A stretch of DNA of 64,000 nt from Coprinopsis marcescibilis (GCA_004369085.1 ML210254.1:1-64000), one strand, 5' to 3'; positions 35,896 to 48,897 are shown, counted from the stretch's first letter. Made by a program: numbers and translations. The notes: a model not told the origin generated them from the sequence alone.

Positions 35896-37621
35896 ATGCC
35901 ATCGTATACCGCACTTTTTGAGGATTCCTCCCCATTTCTGCGTTACAGTGCTGGATGGGAGACAGGGACAGCGACGGTTGACAGGCTGGTTCATCTGTAC
36001 GATCTCTCGTCATATTCAAGGTATCATGGCTGATTCACGAAATAGATACTCTGAGGGGAGCTTCATGGTGACGGAAAGACAAGGCGAAACTTTGGATTTC
36101 TCTTTTTACGGGACCGGATTTGGGATATACGGGGCGAAAAGGCTGAACCATGGGCGATTCTCGATTAATGTGGACGGCACACCGTACGAAGAGACTGGAA
36201 TTCCCCCCTTAGGATCACCACCGACCGGGTCCTTCAACTCGACTTTGTTCTCATTGTCAGGCCTTCGGAAGGGCTTTCACGAGGTCATACTTACAAACCT
36301 CGAGCCCAGGTTTCGAGATATAGACTACGTACGTTATATTTAGGGCGCTCTCCCGTCGCAAAGTTAAATGAGCCTTGCTTAGGTGTCTTGGGAAGCAAGC
36401 ATCGGGCTCGACGACGAGCCACTCATCGTAAACACTGTCCAAGATTCTCATCCAGCCTGGACATACGAACCCTCAGACGCATGGACGGACCGTCCTCCAA
36501 CGGTTGGCAGATTCGCAGCCGGCACAGGGCAGTAAGGCTTAGTTCCATCTAAATTATGATTTCAAACCACTGACCAAGTACCGGTTTGATGAGCAGTGCC
36601 ACCAGTCTACCAGAAGCAACGGCGAGTCTGTCGTTTCAAGTGCGTGCTACTTGCTCAGCCGTACATCATCACTCTAACCACCGCAGCGTATAGGGTTTGT
36701 ACATTCCGATTAAGCATAGGTGCGACTATCTTACATCGGTCAAACAGGAGATGCCATCGCGATTTATGGACCGGCAGGACCAGATTGCGCCAGCTCGTAT
36801 CGTGTAGATATCGATAGTCGGCCTGTGAATCGCACCTTCAATGCTTTGAAGCCGATCTACAGACCCCGACAGCTGCTGTTCTACGGTGCCAACCTCGGAC
36901 CTGGCGCTCACGTCGTTTCTTTGTCGCTGAGCGGGGGGTCACAATCACAAGGAATACTCGCGATTGACTACGCTGAAGTATACACAACACCATCACTTAA
37001 CGGCAGGTGAGATGATCGGTCCCCTGCGTTAACACTGTCAGTTGCTGACGCGCACCGGAAAGTTTCTCTCCCCTGCAAGGGTCGATCGTGAGGTACGTAT
37101 AATGTCGTGAGATGTGCATGATATCTTGACAGACCAGTTGTACGCAGGACATCGCCTTGCACGCAGTCCTTATCTTCGACTCCGGTCCCATTAGGCATGG
37201 TTGTGGGGGTGAGCTTGGTATCGGGTCTGGCAGCTTCGACCATAGTCATCCTGGGATATCTCATCCTCCTGTATAAGAGGGGCAATATCCACGTTTCTTC
37301 AATGAGCGTGATGAAAGTGGCGCCATATTCATCTTCATCGACAAGCGCAAACGCGGAATCGACGCATGCTGTGGCTGTGGATATGAAAACGCGTCAGCGC
37401 CATGTTGGCATGCCTAGTGTCGATCGTAGCGTACCAGGTTGGTGTGGGCCACCCATTGCGGAGGTGAGTACAAGCCGTGTTAACATTGTCGCAGTATTCA
37501 ACTTCTGTAACAGATGCGAGGAGAAGCAGGTACTTCCGGGAAGAGTGCACAGGTAGGCCCGACGCAGCAACATCCAGAAGGCCCCCCGCCGGCATACCCA
37601 GCCTCGTTACAGTGGGCCTGA
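35896..37621 (+). CDS. Two-domain beta-sandwich single-pass membrane protein
   Basis: Member of an Agaricomycete family with two repeated jelly-roll-like domains, one transmembrane segment and a disordered cytoplasmic tail. Supported exons: 35896-35996, 36046-36328, 36383-36531, 36597-36643 (or to 36639), 36748 (or 36720)-37006, then the membrane and tail exons to the stop at 37619-37621. Domain 1 has GTGFGIYGAKRLNHG; domain 2 has DAIAIYGPAGP and LLFYGANLGPGAH. The membrane helix is LVSGLAASTIVILGYLILL followed by YKRG. The tail ends PPPAYPASL. There is no obvious signal peptide at the MPSYTALFEDSSPFL start. Function is not known for the family; domains of this shape often bind carbohydrate. 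The splice between the fourth and fifth exons is ambiguous. Intact, unlike the copy at 27,670. Confidence 0.8.
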
Positions 37622-38055
37622 CCCCATGGATTCTGGATGGACAAATGGCGTAGATGAGTAGCAGAGAAGTATTAACTTAGCCACGAACGCTATCGACAAA
37701 CGAAGTTGCTGAGGCATCGGAGCCACTATTGGGCCAATTTGGACTGAGCGTACATATTGGACATCGCCAGTATGCTTTGACGGAAATCTGTTTTCGTTAT
37801 GTTAATTGAGCCGTCGTCCTATAAGATGTGTCGCATATAAAACGAGTTTCAGTATCTAAATGGCCGAAGATCAGTAGCGACTAAAGGTCTGTCTTAAGGG
37901 CCTGATGGTGGTGGTTGGTCAAGCTGTAGTGATCGCGCCATCATGGATGGTGAGAGTAGCTAACGGACTTTTGCTCTTGAGCTTGAGCTTGAACCGCCAT
38001 CATCTTGGGACCTTGGATTCGACATCTTCGTAAACCTGCGGTTCATGCCGCCTCG
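37622..38055. other. Intergenic, no gene seen
   Basis: 434 bases between the membrane protein and the calpain-like gene; probably the calpain promoter. No motif stands out. Confidence 0.35.
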
Positions 38056-41000
38056 ATGCACCTGAATGATCTGAAGAGCCAAATTCGCGATGCTGAGGTA
38101 CGCTTGGGGACTATAGTGATACATATCAGTCGTCTGATGGTATATAATGCAACAGGACCGTTATGCGAAAGCGACGAAATGTGAATTCTCAAGGCAGTAC
38201 GACAATGCGTTTGAGCACTACGTTCGAGCTGCAGAGCTTTTTCTCGACCTAAGTCGTCTCAACACTCAGTCAGAGAAGGACCGCATCAAGTGGAAAGGGA
38301 ATCTTCAGAAATGTTTGGACCGGGCAGAAAGGATCAAGGCGTTCACACAGACTCGGACTAGAGTGAGCACAAATGAAGGCAGCAGTATCGATGGGAATGG
38401 TCGATCCACTCACAATGTGCAACTTACTCCCGTCGTCATTGACCAATTCGCCAAACGTATGTATCAAAGTATCCATCTTCCTCAATCATCCAAACATTCT
38501 CCATTTTGCAGATGAACAATGCTATGTCCTCAGGAAAGGAAGCAGCGTCAACGGGCTCGTATTTCCACTCTGGGACGAATCTAGCGGCCCAATGGAAAGC
38601 GAGACTCTCTTTGTGTGCGTTTCAACCCCGCTCCGTTTGATACAATATTCAATGCTTAAGAACTTACAGAGACCCAGATGGCCAGCCCAAACTGTCGCAA
38701 GAGCAAATGGCAGTGTCGCCTATATGGAAAAGACCGATGCATTACTTCAAGGGATTCGACGACTCGACACCGAGGATTATGCCTCACGACATTCGGCAAC
38801 ATATCGTAACAGACTGCTCAGTCTGTGCGTCGATATCAGTCTCCCTGGAACATGGACGTAGATTTGGGTCATTTGTGTGTGGTCTTTCCCCTTTCTCATA
38901 TTATCAAGCTCAAGCGATTAAATTCTTAGATTGCAGAATCCCCTATGCACCATTACTGCCAATGCGAGCGACTGATGAAGAACGAATTGGCTTCGAAGCT
39001 CTTTTTCAGTCAGAAATCAGGAAGATTCGATTTCAAGGTCCTTTTTAATGGGGCTTGGAGAAGGGTATTGATCTCATCTTATTAGGTTGAACCTCTGCTA
39101 ATTTTATTTCAGATCGGTGGGGCAATGCCATTTGCAAGCTGGGGCACCTTGTTGATAAATATTCGTAGTCATTGACGATCAACTCCCTCGAGATCCTAGA
39201 GATGGCACTTTAATGTGCATGTCAATCTCAGCCGATACGAAATCGCCCTTTACTATTTGGCCGAGCTTGTTGGAGAAAGCGGTATGTGTATTGTGGGTTC
39301 GCCCGAGTGTTAGCAGCTGATTACGATGCAGTACATGAAACTTATGGGTGGTTATGACTTTCCTGGCTCGTTGGTACGTTATTCTTAGTAGCGAACCTTT
39401 CTCATGACTATTCCAGGAACTCGAGTATAGATCTGCAGTAGGCCCATCCATATTCGCAACACTTTCAGATACTTACCCACCATTGTCTTTTGTAGCGCAA
39501 TTGCAGGCTGGATTCCGGAACACGTCGAAATCCACAGGCCAGAGTTTGAAAGAGAAAGAACCTGGGAGAGACTTCTAGCAGGTTTCTCCAGTGGTAAGGC
39601 GACCATATCCGAAACCATTACCGCCTCTTAACGTATTTCCAGGTCGGTGTATGCTCACTCTTGGAACTGGGCCCAAACCAACCACCTTGGACCCCCGCCT
39701 CAAGTTGCTCCCGTCACATAGCTATGCCGTTATCGGTGAACAGCAATTACAAACTTTCTTGTCCAGCATGCTTACATTGATTGTAGATGTTTTTGACTCT
39801 GATGAAGGGCGCCATTTCACAGTGCTTGACTCCTGGGTACAAGACCAGGATGCAGATGACAGGTCACGTCGTAAGCTATGCATTTCCATTTTCAAGTCAA
39901 CTGATGTTAATGAGTCTTGCACAGGGCTCGATATTCGCTGGACCGACGCATTGAATATGTTCGATGGGATCTATCTCAGCTGGGATCCTGCAATGTGGGA
40001 TCATCAAATCCAAGTTCACGGGTACGATTTCATTCTTATCGACTTCTGTAATCACTTCTCATTCTTTATATAGGATGTGGAAACGGCAAGACATTGATGA
40101 TGGTCAGTTCATAAAGGAACAGCTTGGGATGCTTGTTTAACAAAGTCAATATTGTAGTTACTAGGCAGCTCTTTGTCACCTTTTCCAACACAAACGAAGA
40201 GGAGGGAGAAATTTTGGTCCTCCTGACACGCCACGCATCAAACACACGCCGCACCAACGATTTCATCGCTTTGCGTGTTCAGCTTGAGGACGACATTAAC
40301 GGCGCTGTTGCTTTCAACCAACAAACCAAGTGCATGAAGGTGATTGTTGACATACCATCCGTTGAATTTTTTTCTGACGCCATCTCTAGGAAACTTACAC
40401 CAACAGCATGCATATCTTGGTTCGCATATTCTTGTCCTTTGTGATGGATTTGTCTGACTCTAATGTACAGCAACGGCTTCGACTCAAATCCTGTGAACGC
40501 TCTGGGATCATCTCTATCCTTGCATCTTATGATGGCGACGCGACGGAGGTGGGGTTCACACTCTCAGTCTATGCCGGAAGGAATACCACCATTGCATGGG
40601 ACGAAAGTTTCAGAACACCGCCATACAGTCATAAAGTCGAAGGAAATTTCACCCTTCGAACCGCCGGAGGCAACTGCACACACCCGACGTTCATGATCAA
40701 CCCTCAATATAGATTGATCGTATTCCCTCCAAAGGCTAATCGGAAAAGGAGTCTGTCTCCAGGCACGAAACATGGCAGTACGACTATAACACTCCAGTCT
40801 TCCAAAGACACGCCGGTCAATATTGCTATTGTTCGATCCCAGGAGCATCGCGTCTCGGAGTGCGTGCAACCCTCATGTCCCTTTCTGTCTCACCTAATGC
40901 AATCCTTCAGACTGGCAGAACGCGACTTGGTCGCCACTTCTGGTCCTTATACATATGGAATGGCCAAGATATCCAAAGACGTCCCCCGTGAGTAGGCACT

Positions 41001-41619
41001 GCGTTCAGCTTGGTGCTAGCTAAAAATGGTCCTAGCGGGCGAGTTCACGGTTGTGGTATCTGCGTTCAATCCCGAGAATATCGGACCCTTCACACTGAAA
41101 GTGGAGAGCATGCTCCCAATTGAGCTGAAGGCCATACCGCAGGAGGGAGCTGGGATGTATAGCACAACGAAGATGGGAGCTTGGTGAGTGAAGGGCTTTC
41201 TCACCAGCCTTTGGTGTACGTTGACAAACTGTCGCCCTAGGGATGAATCAACTGCAGGAGGTGGTCCGACGTTCAACAGCTTTGGTCTAAATCCTAAATA
41301 CGAGCTCGATGTGCCGTCAACTACGAAGCTCAGGATCCGCCTACAGGTGACTGGGTCCTCAAAATCAGTCCCTATCAACGTTACTGTGTACCTTGCCAGC
41401 AAGCCAGGGGCAGACCTATCGAAAGTGCGGCATGTCGGGACGTCTGGACCGTACGATGAGGCCTTGGCAGGAGTTGCGACACCAGAGATGACGCTGGGTC
41501 CAGCAAAGTACTGGGTGATTCCTTCGACTTACCATCGCGGAGTCCAAGGCGAATTCAAGCTGATAGTCTACCACTCTGCTTCTGCGATTAAGCTTTCTCT
41601 CCTCGGCAGCCCGCGATAA
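38056..41619 (+). CDS. PalB/calpain-7-like cysteine protease, altered catalytic Asn site
   Basis: C2-family protease related to PalB/Rim13, which acts with ESCRT-III in ambient-pH signalling by cleaving PacC/Rim101. About 18 exons; first ones 38056-38097, 38156-38456, 38512-38614, 38670-38874, 38930-39064, last 41241-41619. An N-terminal MIT-like domain is followed by the CysPc domain with the catalytic Cys in TDCSVCAS, EKAYMKLMGGYDFPGS, HAIAGWIPEHVE and the catalytic His in HSYAVI. C-terminal C2-like domains include ETYTNSMHIL. Where calpains have Asn-Pro/Ser-Trp, this protein reads FTVLDSW, so the third triad residue appears to be Asp. The junction between exon 5 (ends GAWRR) and VIDDQLP (39,169) has no canonical splice that keeps frame; it is one base off. 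All other junctions checked keep frame. It may be a damaged allele, or use a splice I do not see. Confidence 0.82.
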
Positions 41620-41791
41620 ATGCCTAAATATCGCAATTATTGACTACATTTCACTGTGTTTATTTTAATGGCTAAGATAATATGAGTGGGGGTGTCTATG
41701 CGCGACTTCTGGCAACTACATACAAAGAAATACGCCCACGTTCTTCACAATGGCATATCGCATATCACAAGGCCAACCCCCAAAGATGTTA

Positions 41792-43880
41792 TCACTTGCG
41801 CACAAGCCCACTCCTGCTCTTCGAAACCTGACTAGGTCTCAGCCTAATCACCATCTTCAAGTCTCGACTTGTCTGCCCAACATGGATTCTTTTCCCAGTA
41901 ACCGGATCCCATTGCGTCTTTGCTCTAGTCGACTTTTTTGCCGACGAGAGTCGGGATGATGATCTGCTACCAGCAGCACTCGTTGATTTCGCACGATTCT
42001 TCGGGGTCGACAACTGAGGTTCTTCCGGTTCGGGTTTACCTGAAGAGGGTTCCCCCGCCTTTTCTGCATCTTTCTCGAGCTCAGACTCTCCTTCTGATGG
42101 CTGCGATTGCCCAGACTCAGCCTCTGGCACCTTGTCGGCTGGTACAACGACAGTCTCGGAAACCTTTGCGATCATTTCCTCATCAACCTCCTGCTGTTCT
42201 TCCGATACAGTGTCCACCCCATCAGCGGTTCCATCAACTCCCGTCGCAACCGACTCGACCTCCATCTTCACCTCGACTTCCTCTGTGTCCTCTTCCTCAG
42301 CTTCAAAGAAGGGTTGCTCGGTTTCAGGTTGGGGAGGTTCCACGAGCCCTTCCGAAAGTGAAGGTTCTTGCCGAGGGGTATCCTGTGCATCGGCAGATGG
42401 CGGTTCTACAGCAGGCACCGTCGCAGCTTCCTGTCCCCCTTCTTCCCGTATCTGAGGATCGAGTCGCTGTTCACCACCGTGACCAAAAAAATCGGGGTTT
42501 TGTGCTGTGGAATCTATGGTTGCTGTCCCAAAGGTATGTCCATCGATCGATGGATAAGTTGCAGCGTATGGTGCATGTTCCGGAAGTTCTTCCTCAGGGT
42601 ACTCGAGTTGTGGCGAGAATACGTCTTCCATAGGCGGTGGGGGAGTAGTTTCGACGCCCATATCAAAGTCCATCGGATTGGCGATCATGTTCTCAAAGTG
42701 CAGCCTCAAGCTCGACTAAACACGAACATTAGCAACCGGCACGACAATGCGAAAGTGAGGACCCACCCCAGCATCTTCAGGCAGAGAGATGATTGTTCGA
42801 ATGCCTGAGATAGAGGACGAAGGATCATCTTGTCGAGTGCGTTTTGATGGGCCTGCAACTGGGACGTCGTCGCTCCGTCGCTTGTTACTCCGCGAAGCAG
42901 AAGCGGACGGGGCTGGACTCAAGGCAGGCATCATTTCTTGCTGTCTCGTAGGCTAAGATATGCACAATCGAGATTAGTTGCATCGTAAAAATATGTAGAA
43001 ACCCACAAACCTGAACTTTCGTTGAGCGCGACTTACGAACTGGACGCTTCTCAGCGGTCTTGGACGCTGGTGCAGGCTTCGCTGGTGCTTTTGCCTTCCT
43101 GCCCTTCGTTACTGGAACTAAGGTGTGGCGAGGGGCATGAGTTGCGGGACTAGGCAATGGTGAGGGCTTCTTAAGATACTCGTTAGGATTCTGGGGGATC
43201 GATGCAGGGCGCGAGCTGTTGCGTACCAGGACCGTAGATTGCGTGCTGGATTTACTAGGATTTGCAGAACCATTGCTTGCGGATGCAACCTGAATATGCA
43301 AATCAGTGGTGATCGCGGTCTACCCAACGCACATGCTCACATTATTGCTAGGATGCCCAGCCCATCCACCTATCTGGGCGTAAGCTTCATATGGCTACCA
43401 TGACGCCAGGATCAGTGCTCGCATCGAATGGTAGACGGCATATACTCCATTTACCATTATCTGCGCTGCGGCGAGCGTACTCGGAAGTCGCATAGGCTGC
43501 TCCATGGTCGCCGAGACATGGGAATTTGACGACTCGCCGTTACCCGCTGCAGGCGCAGAGCGGCTTGTGTACCCATTCACCTACGCCCTATTTCAGTGAA
43601 CAGTCCCCCGATTACATGCACACATTCGACGTACAGTAAATGAGCTCTGCGACCTTTGCTTCGCCCCCAACGTATCCTTGAGTTCGTCCCTCTCCAATTC
43701 GAGACCCTCAGCTTTTGCCTGGAGCGCTATGAATTCCGCTCTGAGAGCCCACAACGCGTTCTTAAATCGGTCCCTTTCTGCTTGAATTCGCAGGCATTTG
43801 GCCTGAAGATTCTGAACCTCCTCTCTTGAGTCGGAACAAGGCTCTGGGGTATAGGATATCGGTGCCCTGTGTTGATCCAT
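41792..43880 (-). CDS. Putative nuclear coiled-coil protein
   Basis: Model exons 43635-43880, 43455-43580, 43341-43373, 43011-43289, 42767-42940, 41792-42715, 593 residues, every junction in phase 0. An N-terminal coiled coil (about residues 15-75, with LQAKCLRIQAERDRF) is followed by a Ser/Pro/Lys-rich stretch with AT-hook-like basic runs (KGRKAKAPAKPAPAS, KRPVRKSRS, NKRRSDD). A conserved-looking LRLHFENMIANPMDF follows, then a long acidic Glu-rich region and a basic C-terminus with KMVIRLRPSQVSKSR. Composition suggests a chromatin or transcription factor. I do not recognise the family. It converges with the calpain gene, with 172 bases between stops. Confidence 0.78.
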
Positions 43881-44772
43881 GGTGGTTATGGTCAGGAGCA
43901 GAACGAAGGTTTCTCGCCTGGCGCTGCCGGTAACTCAATATAGTGCCGGCATTCATCAGTGGCGTAGGTACACAAACACAAATACATCCTCAGGCACTTG
44001 AACTTGAAGCAAAGTGGCGGCTCCAGCTAGGCGAGCCCGCGTGCCTTTGTCCAAACGGACGCCCGGCTCTCGGCCCCCTTCCTTCCTTTTCCGTATCAAT
44101 CCCTGTCGTATCGACTTACCATCATGTCATTCAGATCGTCGCCTTCATATATATAGATTGGACCTCGTTCACCTTGCTCTCCCTTCTGCTCTCCTCTTTC
44201 ATCTTCTCGCAGTAGTCCTCGCTACTCGCTCCTCATTTCGCTTCGTCTCTCTCTTTTCTCTCCCACCCATCCCCCTTTCAGCGTGTGCTTTGGTGTAGTT
44301 CGCTTCCCCTTCGTCGTAGCCTCTCGCTCGACCATGGGCAGGCAGGCCATCTCAGCGATGCTTGAGACTCCGTTCATGCCGCTTCCAGAATTCCTCCATT
44401 GCCTCCTCGTTCCTCTCCATCTCGGTTGCCATTTCACCAACCTCCTCTGCCTGTCAACTCAGGGCTTCCATCGCCCCTCTTGATTCATCACAAGGCAGCA
44501 GGACGAGGCTCTTTCTCCCCTTCTCATTCGTTGGCTTGTCCAGCTCTCTTCATGCGGCCCGGATGTCTTACCCCCCTCAACCTCGGATACTAACAGCCCA
44601 CGCGCTATAAACTCCGTTGTACAATCATATCTCTTCATCCATCCATATACTTCGTCCTATACCTAGCCTTCAGTCCGTAATACAAAGCCGAAGTACATGT
44701 GTATGTGAACTTAGATACGACTACTAGCTATCTTGGTAAAATACGAGCCTCGCAGGACTCCTGAGGATCTGG
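43881..44772. other. Intergenic, pyrimidine-rich promoter region
   Basis: Upstream of the coiled-coil protein gene and downstream of the Hsp70-like gene. On the plus strand it is rich in CT tracts (about 44,160-44,300). ORFs at 43,943-44,215 and 44,362-44,610 are low-complexity readings of these tracts. Confidence 0.45.
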
Positions 44773-47159
44773 TTAGTTGGGGTCCAGATCAACTGCCAGT
44801 ATCTCAACGTACCGCATCTCTAGATTCGATTCCTTCCACATTATCTGTGCCTTGAGTTCTGCTGAATTGAACAATAGGACAACCCAGTAGTTTGCACAAA
44901 AGTATTCCCCTTCCTCTCCGTTCTTCTTCGGCTTCGCCTCCAGAGGCAGGTGAGAAAGATCTGCCTCGACGCGACATAGTTTCTTGAAATGGCCTATGCA
45001 GAATATCAGCCCTTTGTCAACGATTCAATTTCTCTAGAGCGACAAACCAGAATCATCGTCCCTCCATTTTGGATCGTCGAGTCTCCCCTTATAGCAGATA
45101 ACGTCGAACGAGAGTGTGCTCAGCTGGTCCTTGTTGTCAACTTCTTTCCACATTCGAACTTTCGTCTCAGTCTCTTCGGACACTTTGGTACCCTGATGAA
45201 GCTCGTTAAGACAACCAGGAGATAGAAATAGAAAGACGGTACCTTGGCTAGCATAATCGAGAAGCTATTTGGGACCAGTTTCCTCCCAGACGGCCGAATG
45301 AGCAGGTCCCCGATTCGCGAGTCGTGCTCCAGCAAACCGGGCTTGTACTCGACATTTCTGAAAGTTCCGTAGTGATACCGCGAGATCCTTGCTGTGACCA
45401 TATGACTCAAGTAGAACGATACGGCGCCGTCTGCAACAGCTTTGTTTCTAATGGACGCGAATATATCGTTAGAAAGGGCAGAGTGTTGCCAATGAAATCC
45501 CACTCACACGTGTAGCTCAGGTCGCACAACCTTCAGACCAAGGGACTCCAGCTCCTTTCGAAGTTGTTTAAACAACCAGTCACTCGCACCAAAACCCCCA
45601 ACCAAGACAACATGCTAGCAGAAAGATCAGAACCACTCTTCTCGGACGAATACCAACCACGCTTACTGTTGCGGGATCTGAGCGTGGTTGTTCTAGTTGT
45701 TCGCGGACCGTTTTAACAATACACCGAATTGCAGGTTCAAAAAATGTCGCGACATCGGCCCTGGATTTCTGTGAGCTAGGCTGATTACTCATTGACACTG
45801 TATCGCGCACCCATTGAGCTTTAGCTGCCCAAACCGGATATTGCAGCTGAAATCATTGTCCCGCGTAGACCCAAACTTGATGTATTGGGCTTGATTATCA
45901 TCGCCAAAGCGAATCTTGGTCGTCTTGTCGAAACACCGCACGATATGGTCCAAGTCCGAATGGAACTCGGAATTCTTGAGGGATGCTAAGTGTTACCAAT
46001 GTGAGTGGTGTTCTGAATAGAGCATGTCGGTGATACTGACCATCTATGAACAACCTAGCTTGGATACTGACGAAAATGGACCCATTGAAATGGCCTGTGA
46101 GTGCAAAACTTGATGAGTGACTGGAGGTAAAGTGGAGTTCTGTGCCGTACATTGTGGGGTATACGTTTCTTCAAACGTTTTGCTAAACTTGGGCTTTCTG
46201 TACGAGCTAATATCAATTGTACCTCCTCCAGCATCGACTATGATGACACCCTGTCCACTCTAGTTTGTACAAACGAAGCCCTCATCAGACAAAACCCCGC
46301 ATCGCTTGATGAAGACGACTCACGCACCTGCATAACTTCTTGTGGTAACCCATTCTGTATCGCAAAATGGAGGCTAGCCTCCCCTTCCGTCACGAAAGAC
46401 ACCCGCTCGTGGCCATGATAGTTATCCGGTATCAAGCCTGCCTGGACGACTGCTCGCCGTATCTGAGATTGCTGAAAGCCTTCCCAGCCATTCGGATGAC
46501 TGAGGACAAACTCAATATCGCCCTTCACTGAATCCCATAGCTCATCGCCGTTCGCATGGGTATCGCGAATATACGTTTCCGTGCACCGGAATAAGTAGGC
46601 CAGGAAATCAGCGAAGATTTCGATCGCCGACTTGTCTAGTGGTAATGGTGGGATTTTGCTTGCTATATCGTCCGATGAAGATCCGTCGCGCGCGCGAATG
46701 TGCAGCTTGAACCTGGACAGTAGATGAACCTTTCCGAACGGTAGCTATGTGGGGTTGAAACGAACCATTCAGACTTGACCCAGCCCTCTTCCTCCGCCTG
46801 GTCGGTAATCCCTTCTCGCAGAGACTCTGCACCAACAGCTCGGACCTTGCCTTCCTGATCGTAGTAGATGATTGTCGGGATTTTGGAAGCGCCACTGACT
46901 TGCTCGTGTGCAGGAAACCTTTCCAAGTCGCGCCATTAGCTTGTTGCACCTTAAGACGAGGTTTCCGCACCCACCTGGTCACGCCTTTGATCGAAGGAAC
47001 TTCTCCAGGATCCAATACACTGAACAGGCCGTCAGTACCATCCGTGTATTCGAGACGAAGCACGGCTCACCTGTACGACACACCACTATACGTTGTCCCC
47101 AAGTCAAAAGCAAGCACTAGCTTCCGTCGCAGCCCTCGATATGGTAAAAGCTTTTGCAT
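44773..47159 (-). CDS. HSPA12-like Hsp70-family ATPase
   Basis: Predicted 590 residues in 12 exons: 47071-47159, 46975-47019, 46766-46918, 46328-46712, 46151-46250, 46041-46094, 45811-45985, 45667-45760, 45508-45614, 45243-45447, 45048-45192, 44773-44993, all phases consistent. The actin/Hsp70 ATPase fold shows phosphate 1 FDLGTTYSG, phosphate 2 VDAGGGTIDIS and the adenosine motif VLVGGFGASDWL. The canonical Hsp70 peptide-binding domain is absent. The C-terminal part, with WKEVDNKDQ and ending in AVDLDPN, is of the type found in the large Agaricomycete HSPA12-like family. Members are often numerous in these genomes; substrates are unknown. Confidence 0.88.
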
Positions 47160-47727
47160 GGCGAGCTGTTCAAACAAAACAAAGAGGACGCAAGCACAGG
47201 CACCGCAGGAGAATTCGGTCCTGGAATAGGCCTCTTCACACGAGGCAGTGCAACGTGTAGTACCTAATCTTATTTGTCGTTGCGCACCTCGTGGTTGGGG
47301 GTCATCGCGCTGCCATTCGAGTCAGCCGTCGTGAAAATGACTGAGCACCTAGACATATTGCTGGTTGGTGATGGCGGTTGTGAATGAACCCGCGACCGTT
47401 GGCGCATCAGGCGCGATATTCCAAAGTCCGCCTGCACCAAATTTAGCTTCGCCCGCCATCACATTGACGAAGCCGATGCTAGGGTGCTTGGTCTTATTCT
47501 GTGGGCCTTCATACAAGTGGCCTTCGCGTAGATGCGCTTTTAGTTGTAGGTCGAGGGTGCTCTTTTTCCAAGTCTGAACTTACAGGGATTAAAGCGCAGT
47601 TAATCATATTAATGGGAAATGGTCGAACGAAGCGAATCAATATCGACAGGGGCTAAAATGTGCCTCCTTATCTACACGAAAGACAATTGAAAGATACGAT
47701 GTGCCCAGTAGTTAGCAATGGCAGAGA
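47160..47727. other. Intergenic, no gene seen
   Basis: Upstream of the Hsp70-like gene and downstream of the next minus-strand gene. Nothing recognisable. Confidence 0.35.
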
Positions 47728-48897
47728 CTATTGGGCCCACATCGGTACAGGGGACTCAAGATCCGAATCAGGATACACGTCCTCCATGCTGAAATCTAAT
47801 CCCTCATCCTCCAAGCCCCCCGCAGCCGAGAAGTCTGGAATCGCGAACCCAGGGATGTAATCGATATCTTCATTCCCGTCAATATCAGCGCTCCGGAGCA
47901 CCAACGACACCGGTCTTGAAAACGCTGAATTCACACTCCTCTTTAGAACGCCATCCACCAATCCAAGTCCAATGACCCCCTCCACCGATCCGTTTCTCTC
48001 CAACCGCGATTGAAGTCCCCCGGTCGAGGACCCTCTTCGCACACACCCCGGACTCCACTCGTCCCCATCGCAGCAGTTCCACATCGTTATCGTCTGCACA
48101 ACTTTGAAGGCGGCACCGCCCGGCGTCCGTGAGATGAACTCATACGCCTCGTCTTGCATCTGACCTACAAGTACGAAATGGACCATCAGCGGGCACGTTA
48201 GAGGATATACCAGAATACAATGCATACCTGGATGATAACCATTCTCGTGCGTAAGGTCACTTGGCACATCGGATGAGTATCGCCGAATATGTGTGTGGAC
48301 GGCTTGCGTTCTCGTTTGCTCCTCTGGAGGTGAAGGAACAGCGACTTGCAGACTTGGAGCCGAAGGTTGAGCCCGTCGCTGGCTTCGCGACGTTTTGCGC
48401 GGTGTCCTACTCCCTGACCTCTTCAACGTTTTCGACCGCGCCAACCTTTGAGAGTCTCCCTCCCCTTCAAAATCTAGAATCTGATTCTTCGATCGAGGCG
48501 TCGTCGGTGTCGTTGGGGGCGTTTGAAGCGAGCACGTAGGAAACTTGTTCTTCCTGTGAATCATGTGGGAGGAAGGTAGAGATGCTACTCTGTTCATCTC
48601 TTTGAGAAGAAGTTGTTGGAGCCATGGATTCCCACTCGCGACTCTGACAACTATCTCGCGAAGTGTCGAATCGGACGTGGACTCCAAGGACGTGATAAAA
48701 GGGTAGGACAGGCCAGGGTGGTATGAAACCATGGAGCTCGTGGATGGGAAGGAGATGGCGAACCCTTCGTCATTTGATTCTCCAGGAGTACTGGGTGGAT
48801 ATGGTGAATTCGATCTCGAATCCTCGTCGTCAGAGTTATAGTATCCAAAGTAGGCTCCAGTAGGCATGGTGATCCTATCTGAACTGTCAGTGGGCAT
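47728..48897 (-). CDS. Orphan Ser/Pro-rich protein
   Basis: Model exons 48228-48897 and 47728-48164, 368 residues; the intron (GTATGC..TAG) is a multiple of three, so the frame also reads through it. The first Met (48,897) or the second (48,867, MPTGAYFGYYNSDDE) may be the start. The N-terminal half is Ser/Thr/Pro-rich with basic runs; a conserved-looking part follows, with HENGYHPG joined to QMQDEAYEFISRTPGG. The C-terminus is acidic. No known domain seen. Probably a regulatory or nuclear protein. Confidence 0.65.
   Translation of the reverse strand: MPTDSSDRITMPTGAYFGYYNSDDEDSRSNSPYPPSTPGESNDEGFAISFPSTSSMVSYHPGLSYPFITSLESTSDSTLREIVVRVASGNPWLQQLLLKEMNRVASLPSSHMIHRKNKFPTCSLQTPPTTPTTPRSKNQILDFEGEGDSQRLARSKTLKRSGSRTPRKTSRSQRRAQPSAPSLQVAVPSPPEEQTRTQAVHTHIRRYSSDVPSDLTHENGYHPGMHCILVYPLTCPLMVHFVLVGQMQDEAYEFISRTPGGAAFKVVQTITMWNCCDGDEWSPGCVRRGSSTGGLQSRLERNGSVEGVIGLGLVDGVLKRSVNSAFSRPVSLVLRSADIDGNEDIDYIPGFAIPDFSAAGGLEDEGLDFSMEDVYPDSDLESPVPMWAQ

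Noticed and set aside
41938..42633. Plus-strand ORF of 231 codons opposite the coiled-coil gene
   Set aside because: Shadow of the acidic repeat-rich exon on the minus strand.
43943..44610. Plus-strand ORFs rich in Ser, Pro and Leu
   Set aside because: Readings of CT-rich promoter tracts, with no conserved pattern.
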